A DNA stretch of 64,000 nt from Chloroflexi bacterium OHK40 (GCA_004367505.1 SFCB01000014.1:1-64000); one strand, 5' to 3'. Counted from the stretch's first letter, positions 42,699 to 51,327 are shown. The notes: generated from the letters alone by a model not told the origin. Numbers and translations: made by a program.

Positions 42699-43805
42699 CT
42701 ATGGGAAGCGTCGCAGTCTGAGTGACGCGATTTCGAGTTTACGATCTTCGGCACCCTCGACAAAAAGAGGGTTTGTAAATTCGATACTTATCAGATGCAG
42801 GCCACGACTCAACTCTACAATCCAATCACGTTTCTCCCACATCCCTTCCTCGGGAGCCACCGAGACAGTTCCCACATGTCGTTCATCGAGTGCAACCACC
42901 ATGTTGGCCGGAGCTGGCCCACGGTGGCGAGCGACTACTTCCAATTGATAGCGTCCCGGCTCCGGAACAGCTAGCATGACCCCAGCACTGGTTTGGATCC
43001 AAAGGACGCCTGATGGCGCGGGGCTGGGATTCCCCGTGCGTTCAAAAGCATCAGCTATACTCTCACCATAGCGAACGCCAAGAGAAGAAAGGTCTTGAAG
43101 CATGCGAAGCGACGAGCCGGTAATCCTCACACCTTCTGATGCGACGAGTATGGCAACTCCTGAGTCACCTTTGAGTTGTTCCAATCCTTTTGCACCATTC
43201 AGGCGATACAATGCCATCACGTGGCGGAATTCCGCGTCGCTGGGCAGTGAGCCACTTTCACCAGCCTCGTGCTCATACCACAAAGCCGCCGCCGCATACT
43301 GGCCAGCAATGAAATACTGGTCAGCAATATTTAGGCTTGACGCTGTCGTGGCACCCAGGTCAGCAAAAAGATCGGTACCCTTCCAATCTTGACCTTCCAG
43401 AGCATAGATCTCTGCAAGACGAGCGCGGATCAAGAGACTGTCTGGTTGCAGCACAAGTGCTTCTTCGAGGGCAAGAACAGCACTATCCCGGCGATTTAAC
43501 AATAGGTACGCCTCAGCAAGGCGTCTTAACACTATTGGTTCTCGGGGGCTAACCGCACGTGCTTGTTCGAGTCTTGCGGCTGCCTGCGCTGCGAGCGCAG
43601 TGTGCTCTGGAAACGCCAGAGCGCTTTCCAGAATGCGTGAACCATCGCTGAGGAGTACAACTCCGTACAATGGATGGGAAAGGAACAGCACGAATACGGC
43701 TATGCTACAGCAGAACAGCCCGAAACGACTCCAGCGAGATCGTTGCAGGACGCGCGTCGATGCAGCAGCGCTACCTGATGAGTTACCGGTGAGATTTACC
43801 CTCAT
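42699..43805 (-). CDS. Membrane-anchored TPR protein with C-terminal sugar-binding-like domain
   Basis: A 368-residue protein, first of the 17-gene operon. A hydrophobic anchor (LFCCSIAVFVLFLSHPLYGVV cut at about residues 30-49) is followed by tetratricopeptide-like repeats (about 65-190: LAEAYLLLNRRDSAVLALEEAL, then ARLAEIYALEGQ). The C-terminal 110 residues form a beta-rich domain with SAGVMLAVPEPGRYQLEVVA and LSRGLHLISIEFTNPLF, resembling carbohydrate-binding jelly rolls. It may hold the assembly complex together or bind the polymer at the cell surface. No known family could be named. Confidence 0.7.
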   Translation of the reverse strand: MRVNLTGNSSGSAAASTRVLQRSRWSRFGLFCCSIAVFVLFLSHPLYGVVLLSDGSRILESALAFPEHTALAAQAAARLEQARAVSPREPIVLRRLAEAYLLLNRRDSAVLALEEALVLQPDSLLIRARLAEIYALEGQDWKGTDLFADLGATTASSLNIADQYFIAGQYAAAALWYEHEAGESGSLPSDAEFRHVMALYRLNGAKGLEQLKGDSGVAILVASEGVRITGSSLRMLQDLSSLGVRYGESIADAFERTGNPSPAPSGVLWIQTSAGVMLAVPEPGRYQLEVVARHRGPAPANMVVALDERHVGTVSVAPEEGMWEKRDWIVELSRGLHLISIEFTNPLFVEGAEDRKLEIASLRLRRFP

Positions 43806-43817
43806 GCGGCTGACAAT

Positions 43818-43888
43818 ACGCGCGTTATAGCCTGGCTGAATGGCAAAGCACTACTGGAAACGGGATGACAGACGCGCGTATTATAGCA
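43818..43888 (-). promoter_or_regulatory. Promoter region of the polysaccharide operon with paired palindromes
   Basis: On the minus strand an extended -10 TGC-TATAAT lies at 43888-43880, with a weak -35. Two identical eight-base palindromes ACGCGCGT (43818-43825 and 43872-43879), 54 bases apart, each abut a TATA-like box. The second directly follows the -10, a classical operator position. Confidence 0.5.
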
Positions 43889-43909
43889 TAGCTCGTTTCT
43901 CGCCGAATC

Positions 43910-45283
43910 TCACGGCTCGATCACCAGGTAACTGGCCCCTGTCTGCACCTCCAGGGTGGCCACACCGCCCTCGACCGGGCAACTCACCGGTCCGCCATCA
44001 CGGTTGGTGCAGCGCACCGCGCCAGCGGCGGGTAATGGGATGGCTACCGCCCGGGGGCTGTCGCTCCAGACAGCGACGATCGTGTCGCCGTCACGCGTAA
44101 AGATGTAGCCCTCCACATCCTCGGGCACGCCGCCGAGGGTGCCAACATAGGACGAGCGGGCCAGGGTGCGGCTGGCGTGGCGGTAGGCGAAGTAGCCCGG
44201 GCGCGGTACCAGCACGTCGCCCGGCTCGATCAGCGCGGTGTTGTGGTATGAGTCGTTGTCGTAGACGTACCAGATATTGCCGGCCAGCCCATCGCGGATG
44301 GTGCGGGTGAACAGCCGTGAGAGGAAATCGGCCTGAGCCCAGCGGCATTCGGCCGTCACCTCGGTGCAGAGCAAGGCGCCCTCGGTGCGCAGCAAGGGCT
44401 TCTCGGGTACGCCGTAGCGGGCCAGGAGCTCGCGCAGGTAGCTTACCCGCCAGTCTTGCCGCGCGCCGAGCGGTGGCTGGCCCGGGGTGTACCAGAAGGT
44501 GTACGCATGAAAGGAGAGGATATCAAAGGAGTTGCCGGCGCCGGCCACGAGCATCCCCTCGAAGAAGCGCCCGATCAGTGAGTCGGGGTTCGCCGGATCG
44601 TAGGGCCGATCGAGCAGCAGGCCGCCGTTGAGCACCTGCACCTCAGGCGCGGCGGCCTTGATCGCCGGATACACGACATTGAGCATCGCGCCGAAGGCCC
44701 GCCCGCCAAAGTACGGGTCGCTCTTGATCCCCCAGCAGCCGAAGACGGAGTCGCTCTGGAAGAGTGGTGCGTCGGGCTCGTTGCCGATCTCCCAGTAGCG
44801 CATGTTGTAGGGCGGCCCGCTGTAGCGCCGGGCTACCTCGGCCATGAAGCGCGCAAACTTTCCATACTTGGCGGGATTGATCGGCGCGCAGTCGGCAGTG
44901 TAGGGCTCGGTGGCCCAGCGCGGGCTGGCGTAGACGGTGATCACCAGCTTGAGCCCTAGCTCGCTGGCGGTGATCATGTCTTGCTCCAGCGCCTTGATCG
45001 CCGGGTCGTCCCAGGTGTAGCCACCATCCTCCACCGGCTCGACGAGCTTCCAGTGCAGCGCACCACGGCGCACCCAACCGGTGCCCGAGCTGCTCATCAG
45101 GCGGAGCCCGCGGTCGGTTGTGAGTTGCGACATTTCGATCCCGAAGGTGTTGTCGGGCACCACCCCTTGCCTGAGCAGCGGTAGGAAGACGCTAGTCGAA
45201 CCATGCTGTGCCGTGGCGGGGGCAATGCTGGCGGTCAGGGTAATCAGCGAGAGGGCGGCGAGGAAGGGTAGGATTCGCTGCAT
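43910..45283 (-). CDS. Secreted GH39-like glycoside hydrolase (paralogue 2)
   Basis: About 457 residues. A signal peptide (MQRILPFLAALSLITLTASI, cleavage near APATAQ) precedes a TIM-barrel hydrolase. Acid/base Glu169 is in RYWEIGNEPDAP and nucleophile Glu301 in LLRTEGALLC. It matches the enzyme at 14462 nearly block for block (WVRRGAL, SPRWA, CAPINP, PPYN, CWGIKS, GGLLLDRPYDP, IWYVYDNDSYHNTALIEP). ATG 45283 is used. It lies at the start of the polysaccharide operon, transcribed the same way, as PslG does in Psl clusters. Substrate unknown. Confidence 0.86.
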   Translation of the reverse strand: MQRILPFLAALSLITLTASIAPATAQHGSTSVFLPLLRQGVVPDNTFGIEMSQLTTDRGLRLMSSSGTGWVRRGALHWKLVEPVEDGGYTWDDPAIKALEQDMITASELGLKLVITVYASPRWATEPYTADCAPINPAKYGKFARFMAEVARRYSGPPYNMRYWEIGNEPDAPLFQSDSVFGCWGIKSDPYFGGRAFGAMLNVVYPAIKAAAPEVQVLNGGLLLDRPYDPANPDSLIGRFFEGMLVAGAGNSFDILSFHAYTFWYTPGQPPLGARQDWRVSYLRELLARYGVPEKPLLRTEGALLCTEVTAECRWAQADFLSRLFTRTIRDGLAGNIWYVYDNDSYHNTALIEPGDVLVPRPGYFAYRHASRTLARSSYVGTLGGVPEDVEGYIFTRDGDTIVAVWSDSPRAVAIPLPAAGAVRCTNRDGGPVSCPVEGGVATLEVQTGASYLVIEP

Positions 45284-45358
45284 AGGCTCCTGCATGCGGT
45301 AAGGGGCGCTGGCCACCGGGGGCGCCGGGGCCTCTGCGGTGACCAGTGGCCCTCGGCA

Positions 45359-47326
45359 CTACGGCGCGCCTACCTCGACGATGAGCGGCTCGAAACCGAC
45401 CACGAAGGTTGGGGTGAGGGCGCGCGGCTCCCCGAGCATAGTATAGAGCGCACGGGCACCGTCCGGCAACGACAACTCTCGCGCTGAGCCGTCATTGGTC
45501 CAGTAGATCGTGTAGGCCGTCGAGCCCTTGCGGAAGCGGTAGCTCTCCAGCGGGCCGTCGCTGCTCCGCCCATCGTAGGTGGCGCCCGCGAGCAACTGGC
45601 CGATGAAACGCAGCGCGGTGTAGGTGGGTCGCGGGTTCTGGCCGGCGTCGAGCAGGCCGCTCTCCTGCCATCCGGGGCCGTTGAGGGTGTACCAGAGCAT
45701 TCCGTAGAGCCCCTCGGCGTAGCTACGCGCAACCAGACGTACGGCGTAGTTGGCCTGGTCTTCGTAGAATCCCTGCGGGCCGCAGGTCGGGTCGCTGCGG
45801 TAGCAGATCAGCGATCCCTCATTCAGCAGGATCGGCTTATTCACACCGTAGGCGGCCATCGCATCGCGCAGTACGTCGAGCTTGCCGGCGAGCGAGCCGC
45901 CCCGCTGCTTCCACTTAGGGTGGTTGATGTCCCAGTCTTCCTGGACCGGCCCCCAGTAGGGGTAGCTGTGGAAGGCGAGGATATCAAAGGCCGCTCCAGC
46001 GCCCTGTTTCAGCATACCTTCGAAGAAGCGACCGGAGGCGCACGGCGCAGGCCCGGCGGGATCGCAGTCCATCAGCAGGCCGCCGGTGACGACGAGCGCC
46101 GCGGGATTGGCAGCCTTCACTGCGGGGTAGACGGCCTTGAGCATCTCGGCGTAGGCGCCCCCGCCGTAGTCGGCGTCGCGCTCGTTGCCCCAGCAGCCGA
46201 ACGGGGAGTCTCCGGGCAAGAGCTGGTAGGGTGCATCGGGCTCGTTGCCAAACTCCCAGTGGCGCACGTTGTAGGGCGGTCCGCTGTAGCGTGTGACCAT
46301 CTCGCCAACGAAGGCCGCGAACTCGTCGAGGGCGTCGGTCCGGATGGGGCCACACGCCTTCCCACGCTCGCGCTGCGCCCAGGCGGGGGCGCCGCTGACG
46401 ATCACCAGTGGCGCCGCACCGGTGGCACTGATGGCAGCCAGTTCGGCCTCGAGCCCCGCGAGCGCGGCCCAGTTGCGGGTGCCCCTCGTGGCCTCAACCA
46501 CCCCCCAGTCGACCATGTTGTAGCGGACCATAGTACTCCCCAGTTCAGGGAGCCGCCCAGCCGTGGCACCGACCGTCCCACGGTTGATCTCGACACCGAG
46601 GAGTGGGGCCGGCGTCGCTGGCGCGCCGAGCGGGGCGGAACCCGACCCCTCATGCACCTCGCGGCCGAGGAGGCCGAGCAGCACTTTGAACTGGTCAGGG
46701 TTGTCGGGGTGCCACTCGAAGCGGGCGCGCTCGAACCACTGGGTAAGGATCAGCTCGCCGTTGGGGCCGGGCTCGGGGTTGGCGGGGGTGAGCGGCAGCC
46801 CGAAGAGCGCAAGCGACTGCTCGTAGCGGTTCAGGCCGGCAATGCGCAGGCCGTTCCCCTCCCAGTAGCGCTTGAAACCGAGGCCGGGGGCCTGGTCACA
46901 GACGTTGTGGCGCGTCTCGGGGAACCAGAGGCAGCCCGGCTCGGGGCCAGGTTCACCGCCATCGGCCCAGTGGTCGCGTCCGAGTTGCTCCAGACGTTCG
47001 GCGCCCACACGGCCGATCAGCACGTTGTACGGGGCACGATTCTCCGGGTGGAGCTCCAGGCGGTTGCGTTCAGTCCACTGGGCGGACACGGGCGCGTCGG
47101 CGCCGGCTGGCGTGTACGGGCCGAGGGGGCCAAGCGGGTAGCCAAACACGGGCAGGCCACCATTGCCGCGCCAGTACGCGGCGAAGGCGGGGTCAATGCA
47201 GTTGGCCACATTGGGCACGCCGGGGAAACAGATCGGCTGCTGCTGGGCTACCGGCGCGGCTGCGGCGGGCACGGCCAGCGGCGCCAGGGCGCAGGCGAGC
47301 AGCAGGGCAAATCGTCGCAGGGGCAT
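45359..47326 (-). CDS. Secreted GH39-like hydrolase with N-terminal surface repeats (paralogue 3)
   Basis: About 655 residues. After a signal peptide (residues 1-25) come two copies of a roughly 90-residue repeat known from Chloroflexota surface proteins: FGYPLG with QWTERNRLELHPEN (60-105) and YWEGNGLRI, FGLPLT with QWFERARFEWHPDN (150-222). The C-terminal hydrolase domain has Glu362 in RHWEFGNEPDAP and Glu503 in LLNEGSLICYR. The start is ATG 47326, with GGAGGAG upstream. The repeats probably anchor or position the enzyme on the cell surface or sheath. A -10 TATACT lies at 47360-47365. Confidence 0.85.
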   Translation of the reverse strand: MPLRRFALLLACALAPLAVPAAAAPVAQQQPICFPGVPNVANCIDPAFAAYWRGNGGLPVFGYPLGPLGPYTPAGADAPVSAQWTERNRLELHPENRAPYNVLIGRVGAERLEQLGRDHWADGGEPGPEPGCLWFPETRHNVCDQAPGLGFKRYWEGNGLRIAGLNRYEQSLALFGLPLTPANPEPGPNGELILTQWFERARFEWHPDNPDQFKVLLGLLGREVHEGSGSAPLGAPATPAPLLGVEINRGTVGATAGRLPELGSTMVRYNMVDWGVVEATRGTRNWAALAGLEAELAAISATGAAPLVIVSGAPAWAQRERGKACGPIRTDALDEFAAFVGEMVTRYSGPPYNVRHWEFGNEPDAPYQLLPGDSPFGCWGNERDADYGGGAYAEMLKAVYPAVKAANPAALVVTGGLLMDCDPAGPAPCASGRFFEGMLKQGAGAAFDILAFHSYPYWGPVQEDWDINHPKWKQRGGSLAGKLDVLRDAMAAYGVNKPILLNEGSLICYRSDPTCGPQGFYEDQANYAVRLVARSYAEGLYGMLWYTLNGPGWQESGLLDAGQNPRPTYTALRFIGQLLAGATYDGRSSDGPLESYRFRKGSTAYTIYWTNDGSARELSLPDGARALYTMLGEPRALTPTFVVGFEPLIVEVGAP

Positions 47327-47434
47327 ACGGGCTCCTCCAGGGTATGCGGTCGCCCGGGGAGTATACCTGATCTCAGCAGAAAGGGTGGAGGGGGGAGCAA
47401 GCCGGGACGAGAGGCGCGCCGCGCGACACAACAA

Positions 47435-47462
47435 GCCCCCCGACGCCAGAGACGCGGGGGGC
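47435..47462 (-). terminator. Intrinsic terminator after the 78-residue gene
   Basis: On the minus strand GCCCCCCG (47462-47455) and CGGGGGGC (47442-47435) form an eight-base GC stem with a 12-base loop, followed by TTGTTGTG. It lies 20 bases after the stop at 47482. Confidence 0.6.
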
Positions 47463-47481
47463 AGCGCGTAGCCTGGCCCGC

Positions 47482-47718
47482 CTAGGCGGCGCTGGTCGGT
47501 TCGATCCCGTTGAGGCCGGCGAGGGCGGCGCGGAGCATCGCCAGCTCTTCGTCAGAGCGGTGGGCCAGGGCCTGGTCGCCGGGGTGCGCCGCCTCGTGCA
47601 GCAGGAGCAGCACCCGCAGCGCCATGGGCCAGGGGGCCTCGTGGAGCGGCTCGCCGGTATGGGCGCGCAGCTGGAGCGGGGAAACAGGCTGCGGATTGGG
47701 GCGACGCGCGGAGGTCAT
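47482..47718 (-). CDS. Small protein of unknown function (78 residues)
   Basis: A 78-residue soluble protein of mixed charge, with a helix-rich middle (MALRVLLLLHEAAH then DEELAMLRAALAGLNG). No family recognised. It has all the marks of a real, separately expressed gene: a near-consensus promoter, AAGGAG five bases before the ATG and an intrinsic terminator. It lies between the surface hydrolase and the HAD phosphatase genes. Confidence 0.65.
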   Translation of the reverse strand: MTSARRPNPQPVSPLQLRAHTGEPLHEAPWPMALRVLLLLHEAAHPGDQALAHRSDEELAMLRAALAGLNGIEPTSAA

Positions 47719-47748
47719 ACGCTCTCCTTGTGTACGGTTATTCCCGAC

Positions 47749-47777
47749 AGTGTAGCCCCATCATCGCCCCGCGTCAA
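47749..47777 (-). promoter_or_regulatory. Promoter of the 78-residue gene
   Basis: Minus strand TTGACG (47777-47772), 17 bases, TACACT (47754-47749); start near 47742, 24 bases before the ATG. Confidence 0.6.
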
Positions 47778-47789
47778 GGGCAATTCGGC

Positions 47790-48569
47790 TCAGCCGAGCA
47801 ACTCGAGCAACCCCTCGATCACATAGGTCGGCCGGGCCGGTGCCGTCGCCAGGTCGGCCCGCCTGCTGTCGCCGGTGAGCACCAGCGCGGTGGCCATCCC
47901 GGCTCCCGCGCCCATCGCGATGTCGGTCATCAAGCGATCGCCGACCATCAGGCAGCGCTCGGACGGGAGCTGTAGCATGGCGCTCACCGTGCGGGCCATG
48001 ATCGGCGAGGGCTTGCCTACGTTCACCTCACAGCGGGTGTTGGTGCAGGCCTCGATCGCGGCGATGATCGCAGCCGCATCGGGCTCGCCACCACCCGGCA
48101 CGGGGCAGAATCGGTCGGGATTCGTCGCCACCAGCCGCGCCCCGGCGCGAATCGCGTCGAAGGCCACCTGCAGCTTGTGGTAGACGAAGGTACGGTCGAA
48201 GGAGGCCACCACGATCTCGATCTCGCCCGCTCGCTCGCTGAACCGGAATCCCGCCGCCTCGAGCTCGCCGATCAGCGGCGCCTCGCCGCAGACGAAGAGC
48301 GTCGCCCCGGGGGCGTGCTCCAGTAGCCACTGCACCATCACGTACGAGGAGTTCACAACCTCCCCCAGTTCGGCCACCAGCCCCAGACCCCGAAGCTTGG
48401 CCACGTACTGCTCACGTGTCTTCGTGGGGTTGTTGGAGAGAAAGGCCACCCGCCGGCCTTCAGAGCGGAGCGTGGCAAGCAACTCGGCCGCGCCCGGCAA
48501 CAGAATCTCGCCGAGGTAGATCGTTCCGTCCAGATCGAAGATGTAGCCGTCGTAGCGAGGAATACCCAT
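47790..48569 (-). CDS. HAD-IIA family phosphatase (NagD / nitrophenylphosphatase-like)
   Basis: A 259-residue HAD-IIA hydrolase. Motif I is YIFDLDGTIYLGE (from about residue 9), motif II the serine/asparagine in AFLSNNPTKTREQY, and the C-terminal motifs are VNVGKPSPIMARTV (lysine) and CLMVGDRLMTDIAMGAGAG. The C2-type cap lies between them. Relatives dephosphorylate sugar phosphates, nucleotides or phosphoglycolate. In a phototroph phosphoglycolate is possible, but this is not decidable here. ATG 48569 has GGAGAA five bases upstream; the frame upstream of it shows no family sequence. Confidence 0.92.
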   Translation of the reverse strand: MGIPRYDGYIFDLDGTIYLGEILLPGAAELLATLRSEGRRVAFLSNNPTKTREQYVAKLRGLGLVAELGEVVNSSYVMVQWLLEHAPGATLFVCGEAPLIGELEAAGFRFSERAGEIEIVVASFDRTFVYHKLQVAFDAIRAGARLVATNPDRFCPVPGGGEPDAAAIIAAIEACTNTRCEVNVGKPSPIMARTVSAMLQLPSERCLMVGDRLMTDIAMGAGAGMATALVLTGDSRRADLATAPARPTYVIEGLLELLG

Positions 48570-48675
48570 CTGGCTTCTCCGTGCACAGGCTGCCCTGCCC
48601 AAGTATACACTGCCCCCAGGCTCACAGAGGCGGAGCCTGGCTCCAGAGGCCACCCCGCACCGCCGCGGGCCGCAG

Positions 48676-48814
48676 CGCAGCCTGGCCACCACCGGCCCGC
48701 CGGGCGCGTGCTCCGGTGCGCCCCCTGTCACACCTGCGCCAGCGGGCGTCCTGGCCGTGGCGCCAACCGCGCAGCCTGGTCACCACCGGCCCGCCGGGCG
48801 CGCGCTCCGGCGCG
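48676..48814. repeat. 45-base direct repeat, two copies
   Basis: Two 45-base copies (48676-48720 and 48770-48814), starting CGCAGCCTGG and ending GCTCCGG(T/C)GCG, differ at three positions, all C/T changes. Each contains the near-palindrome GGCCCGCCGGGC. They are 94 bases apart, start to start. Confidence 0.65.
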
Positions 48815-48907
48815 GGGAGGGAGGTGCCCTCGCGAAAGGGGAGGGAGGGTCTGAGCTCCTCTCGTCGCATCGGCCACTGGTCCAGCGTAGCGATGCTTGA
48901 AGCAGCG

Positions 48908-48916
48908 TGGTATATT
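48908..48916 (+). promoter_or_regulatory. Extended -10 promoter of the HerA-type gene
   Basis: TGG-TATATT (48908-48916), about 35 bases before the ATG at 48951; the -35 is weak, as usual for extended -10 promoters. Confidence 0.4.
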
Positions 48917-48950
48917 TGTGCTACCAGATCGGTCGATAGAGGAGCGCCCT

Positions 48951-50564
48951 ATGCAGCCACGCACCAGGCTCGGCGTCGTGACAAGCGGCTCACTCATGGA
49001 AGGGCTGACGGCGCGGCTCGAGGCCCGTGAAAGCGTCGAGGATATGCGCGTCGGCAAGTTCGTCGTGATCCAGGGCGAGAAGCACGAGTTCTTCTCGATG
49101 ATCACTGATGTGGCGCTCGAGGCTACCAACCAGAAGGTGCTGATCGACCCTCCGAACGGCGACAGCTTCTTCCACGAGGTCCTCGCTGGCACCTCAACCT
49201 ACGGCACCCTGGAACTGATGCCACGCCTGATGCTCCCCAGCGACCTGAGCGAGCAGATGCTTCCCGTCAAGACGATCCCGCGCCACTTCTCACCCGTCTT
49301 CGAGGCTCGCGAGGAAGATTTCGGTCGCGTCTTTGGCAACGCCGGCGGCGACTCTTTTGAGATCGGGCGCCCCCTGGACATGGAGGTGCCCGTCTGTCTG
49401 AACCTTGCCCGCCTGGTCGAGCGCTCCAACGGGATCTTCGGTAAGAGCGGCACCGGTAAGAGTTTCCTCACCCGTCTGCTGATCTGCGGCGCCATCCACG
49501 CCGGTGTGGCCAGCAATCTGATCTTCGATATGCACAGCGAGTATGGCTGGGGTGCCCCCTCCGAGAGCGGTGCCTTTGTCAAGGGGCTGCGCCAGCTCTT
49601 TGGCAGCGATGTGCTCGTCTACACCATCGACCCGCGCGCCTCCCGCCGTCGCTCGTACGACGGCGAGCTGGTGATCGGCCTGGACCAGATCGAGGTCGAG
49701 GATGTGATCGCCCTGGAGCAGGAGCTTAACCTCAGCAGCACCGCCACCGAGTCGTCCTTCCTGCTCTTCGACCGCTTCCGCGAGCGCTGGCTCACGGCAC
49801 TCCTGGAGATGGATAGCGCGGCGATCGCTGAGTTCGCCGAGAGCAGCGGGGCCCACGCCGGCGCCATCAGCGCCCTCAAACGTAAGCTTGCCCGGATCTC
49901 TCGCCTCAACTTTGTGCGCGAGCAGGCCGACTTCTCGGCCGTCGATCGGCTGATCGACGCCCTGGCCGCCGGGCGCCACGTGGTGCTCGAGTTTGGCGAG
50001 CACGACAGCACGCTGATCTATATGCTCGTGGCCAATATTATCACCCGCCGCATCCACCGCCGCTGGGTTGACCAGACGAACCGGGCCATCCATTCGCAGA
50101 ACAGCGCCGACCGGCCCCGCCCGCTGATGATCACGATCGAGGAGGCCCACAAGTTCCTCAACCCCGCCACCGCTCGCCAGACGATCTTCGGCACGATCGC
50201 CCGCGAGCTGCGCAAGTATAGCGTGACGCTCCTGGTGGTGGACCAGCGGCCTTCGTCGATCGACCCGGAGGTGATGAGCCAGCTCGGCACGCGCATCACC
50301 GCCCTGCTCAACGATGAGCGTGATATCGATGCCGTCTTCACCGGGGTGAGCGGCGGCGCTGGCCTCAAGGCAGTACTGGCCTCCCTCGACAGCAAGCAGC
50401 AAGCCCTGGTGCTCGGCCACGCCGTGCCGATGCCGGTGGTGGTGCGCACCCGCCCCTACGACGAGGCCTTCTACGCCGCCGTGGCGCGCTACGGCCCGCG
50501 CCGTGCCGATCCCTCGCCGCCCCGCCCACCTCAGGAGGAGGTTGACGAGCTCTTCCCCGACTGA
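48951..50564 (+). CDS. herA: HerA-like hexameric DNA translocase/ATPase
   Basis: A 537-residue ATPase of the HerA/DUF87 (FtsK-HerA) superfamily. An N-terminal HAS-barrel (to about residue 120) precedes Walker A GKSGTGKS (164-171). The DMHSEYGWG stretch, Walker B MITIEEAHKF (near 390), the sensor VDQRPSSIDPEVMSQLG and the arginine-finger region TRITALLNDERDID follow. Archaeal and some bacterial HerA proteins work with NurA nuclease in DNA end processing; others act in defence systems. No nurA or other nuclease gene adjoins it, so it is a solitary copy here. ATG 48951 with AGAGGAG seven bases upstream. Confidence 0.9.
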   Translation: MQPRTRLGVVTSGSLMEGLTARLEARESVEDMRVGKFVVIQGEKHEFFSMITDVALEATNQKVLIDPPNGDSFFHEVLAGTSTYGTLELMPRLMLPSDLSEQMLPVKTIPRHFSPVFEAREEDFGRVFGNAGGDSFEIGRPLDMEVPVCLNLARLVERSNGIFGKSGTGKSFLTRLLICGAIHAGVASNLIFDMHSEYGWGAPSESGAFVKGLRQLFGSDVLVYTIDPRASRRRSYDGELVIGLDQIEVEDVIALEQELNLSSTATESSFLLFDRFRERWLTALLEMDSAAIAEFAESSGAHAGAISALKRKLARISRLNFVREQADFSAVDRLIDALAAGRHVVLEFGEHDSTLIYMLVANIITRRIHRRWVDQTNRAIHSQNSADRPRPLMITIEEAHKFLNPATARQTIFGTIARELRKYSVTLLVVDQRPSSIDPEVMSQLGTRITALLNDERDIDAVFTGVSGGAGLKAVLASLDSKQQALVLGHAVPMPVVVRTRPYDEAFYAAVARYGPRRADPSPPRPPQEEVDELFPD

Positions 50565-50589
50565 GCACGGGGTGAGGAACCGCGCCGGA

Positions 50590-51327
50590 TCACAGCTCCC
50601 GCGCGGCCGCCTCGTCGAGCATCCACGTCACGCGGCCGGTTGGCGGGCGCACAATCTGAGCAGGCGTGGACACCGGGTCGTACGGGCCGCGCAGGGCCTC
50701 CCGCACTCTGGGGGCCTTATCGGCGCCGGACACCAGGAAGATGGCGCTCGCCGCCCGGTTCAGCGCAGCGGCGCCAAGGCTCACACGGGTTGGCGGCGGC
50801 TTCGGGGCGCCCTCCACCGCCAGCACGAGCCGCCCGGTCGGCGCGACGAGATCGGGCCGACCCGGGAAGAGTGATGCGGTGTGCCCATCGGGACCCATCC
50901 CCAGCAGGGCGATGTCGATCTGCCCGCCATGGGCCTCCAGCAGCGCCGCCACCTGCCGCTCGTACACCTCGGCCGCCTGCGCGACACCGTAGTACGTGGC
51001 CACCGGATAGACCTGTAGCGATGGGATCGGCACATGGTCCAGGAGCGTCTCGCGGGCCTGGCGGTAGTTGCTATCGGGGCTATCATAGGGCACCAGCCGC
51101 TCGTCGCACCAGATCACGCTCACCGCCTCCCAGGGCACCTTGCTCCGCAACGGCTCATCGCAGAGATGACGAAAAACCCCGGGGGGCGCCGTTCCGCCGG
51201 AGATGGCGAGGAGAACGCGGCCTCGCTCGCGGCCGGCGCCTTCGGCCAGGGTGGCGATGCGCTCGGCGGCAGCGAATTGCAGTGCCGCGAGGTCTGGAAA
51301 GATCAGCACCTCAGCCTGGTCGGCCAT
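50590..51327 (-). CDS. pgl: 6-phosphogluconolactonase
   Basis: A 245-residue enzyme of the DevB/Pgl type that hydrolyses 6-phosphogluconolactone to 6-phosphogluconate in the oxidative pentose phosphate pathway. LLAISGGTAPPGVFRHL, VSVIWCDERLVPYDSPDSNYRQA and IDIALLGMGPDGHTASLFPG are the three signature blocks, and the length is normal. GGAGGT lies six bases before the ATG. It converges with the HerA-type gene, 25 bases apart. No zwf or gnd gene adjoins it in this window. Confidence 0.95.
   Translation of the reverse strand: MADQAEVLIFPDLAALQFAAAERIATLAEGAGRERGRVLLAISGGTAPPGVFRHLCDEPLRSKVPWEAVSVIWCDERLVPYDSPDSNYRQARETLLDHVPIPSLQVYPVATYYGVAQAAEVYERQVAALLEAHGGQIDIALLGMGPDGHTASLFPGRPDLVAPTGRLVLAVEGAPKPPPTRVSLGAAALNRAASAIFLVSGADKAPRVREALRGPYDPVSTPAQIVRPPTGRVTWMLDEAAAREL

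Larger units (their letters stand above)
48570..48950. other. Divergent intergenic region with a direct repeat
   Basis: 381 bases between the divergent HAD and HerA-type genes. It holds a TATACT box for the HAD gene (minus strand, 48607-48602), the 45-base repeat pair and the HerA-type promoter. No gene is supported. Confidence 0.5.
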
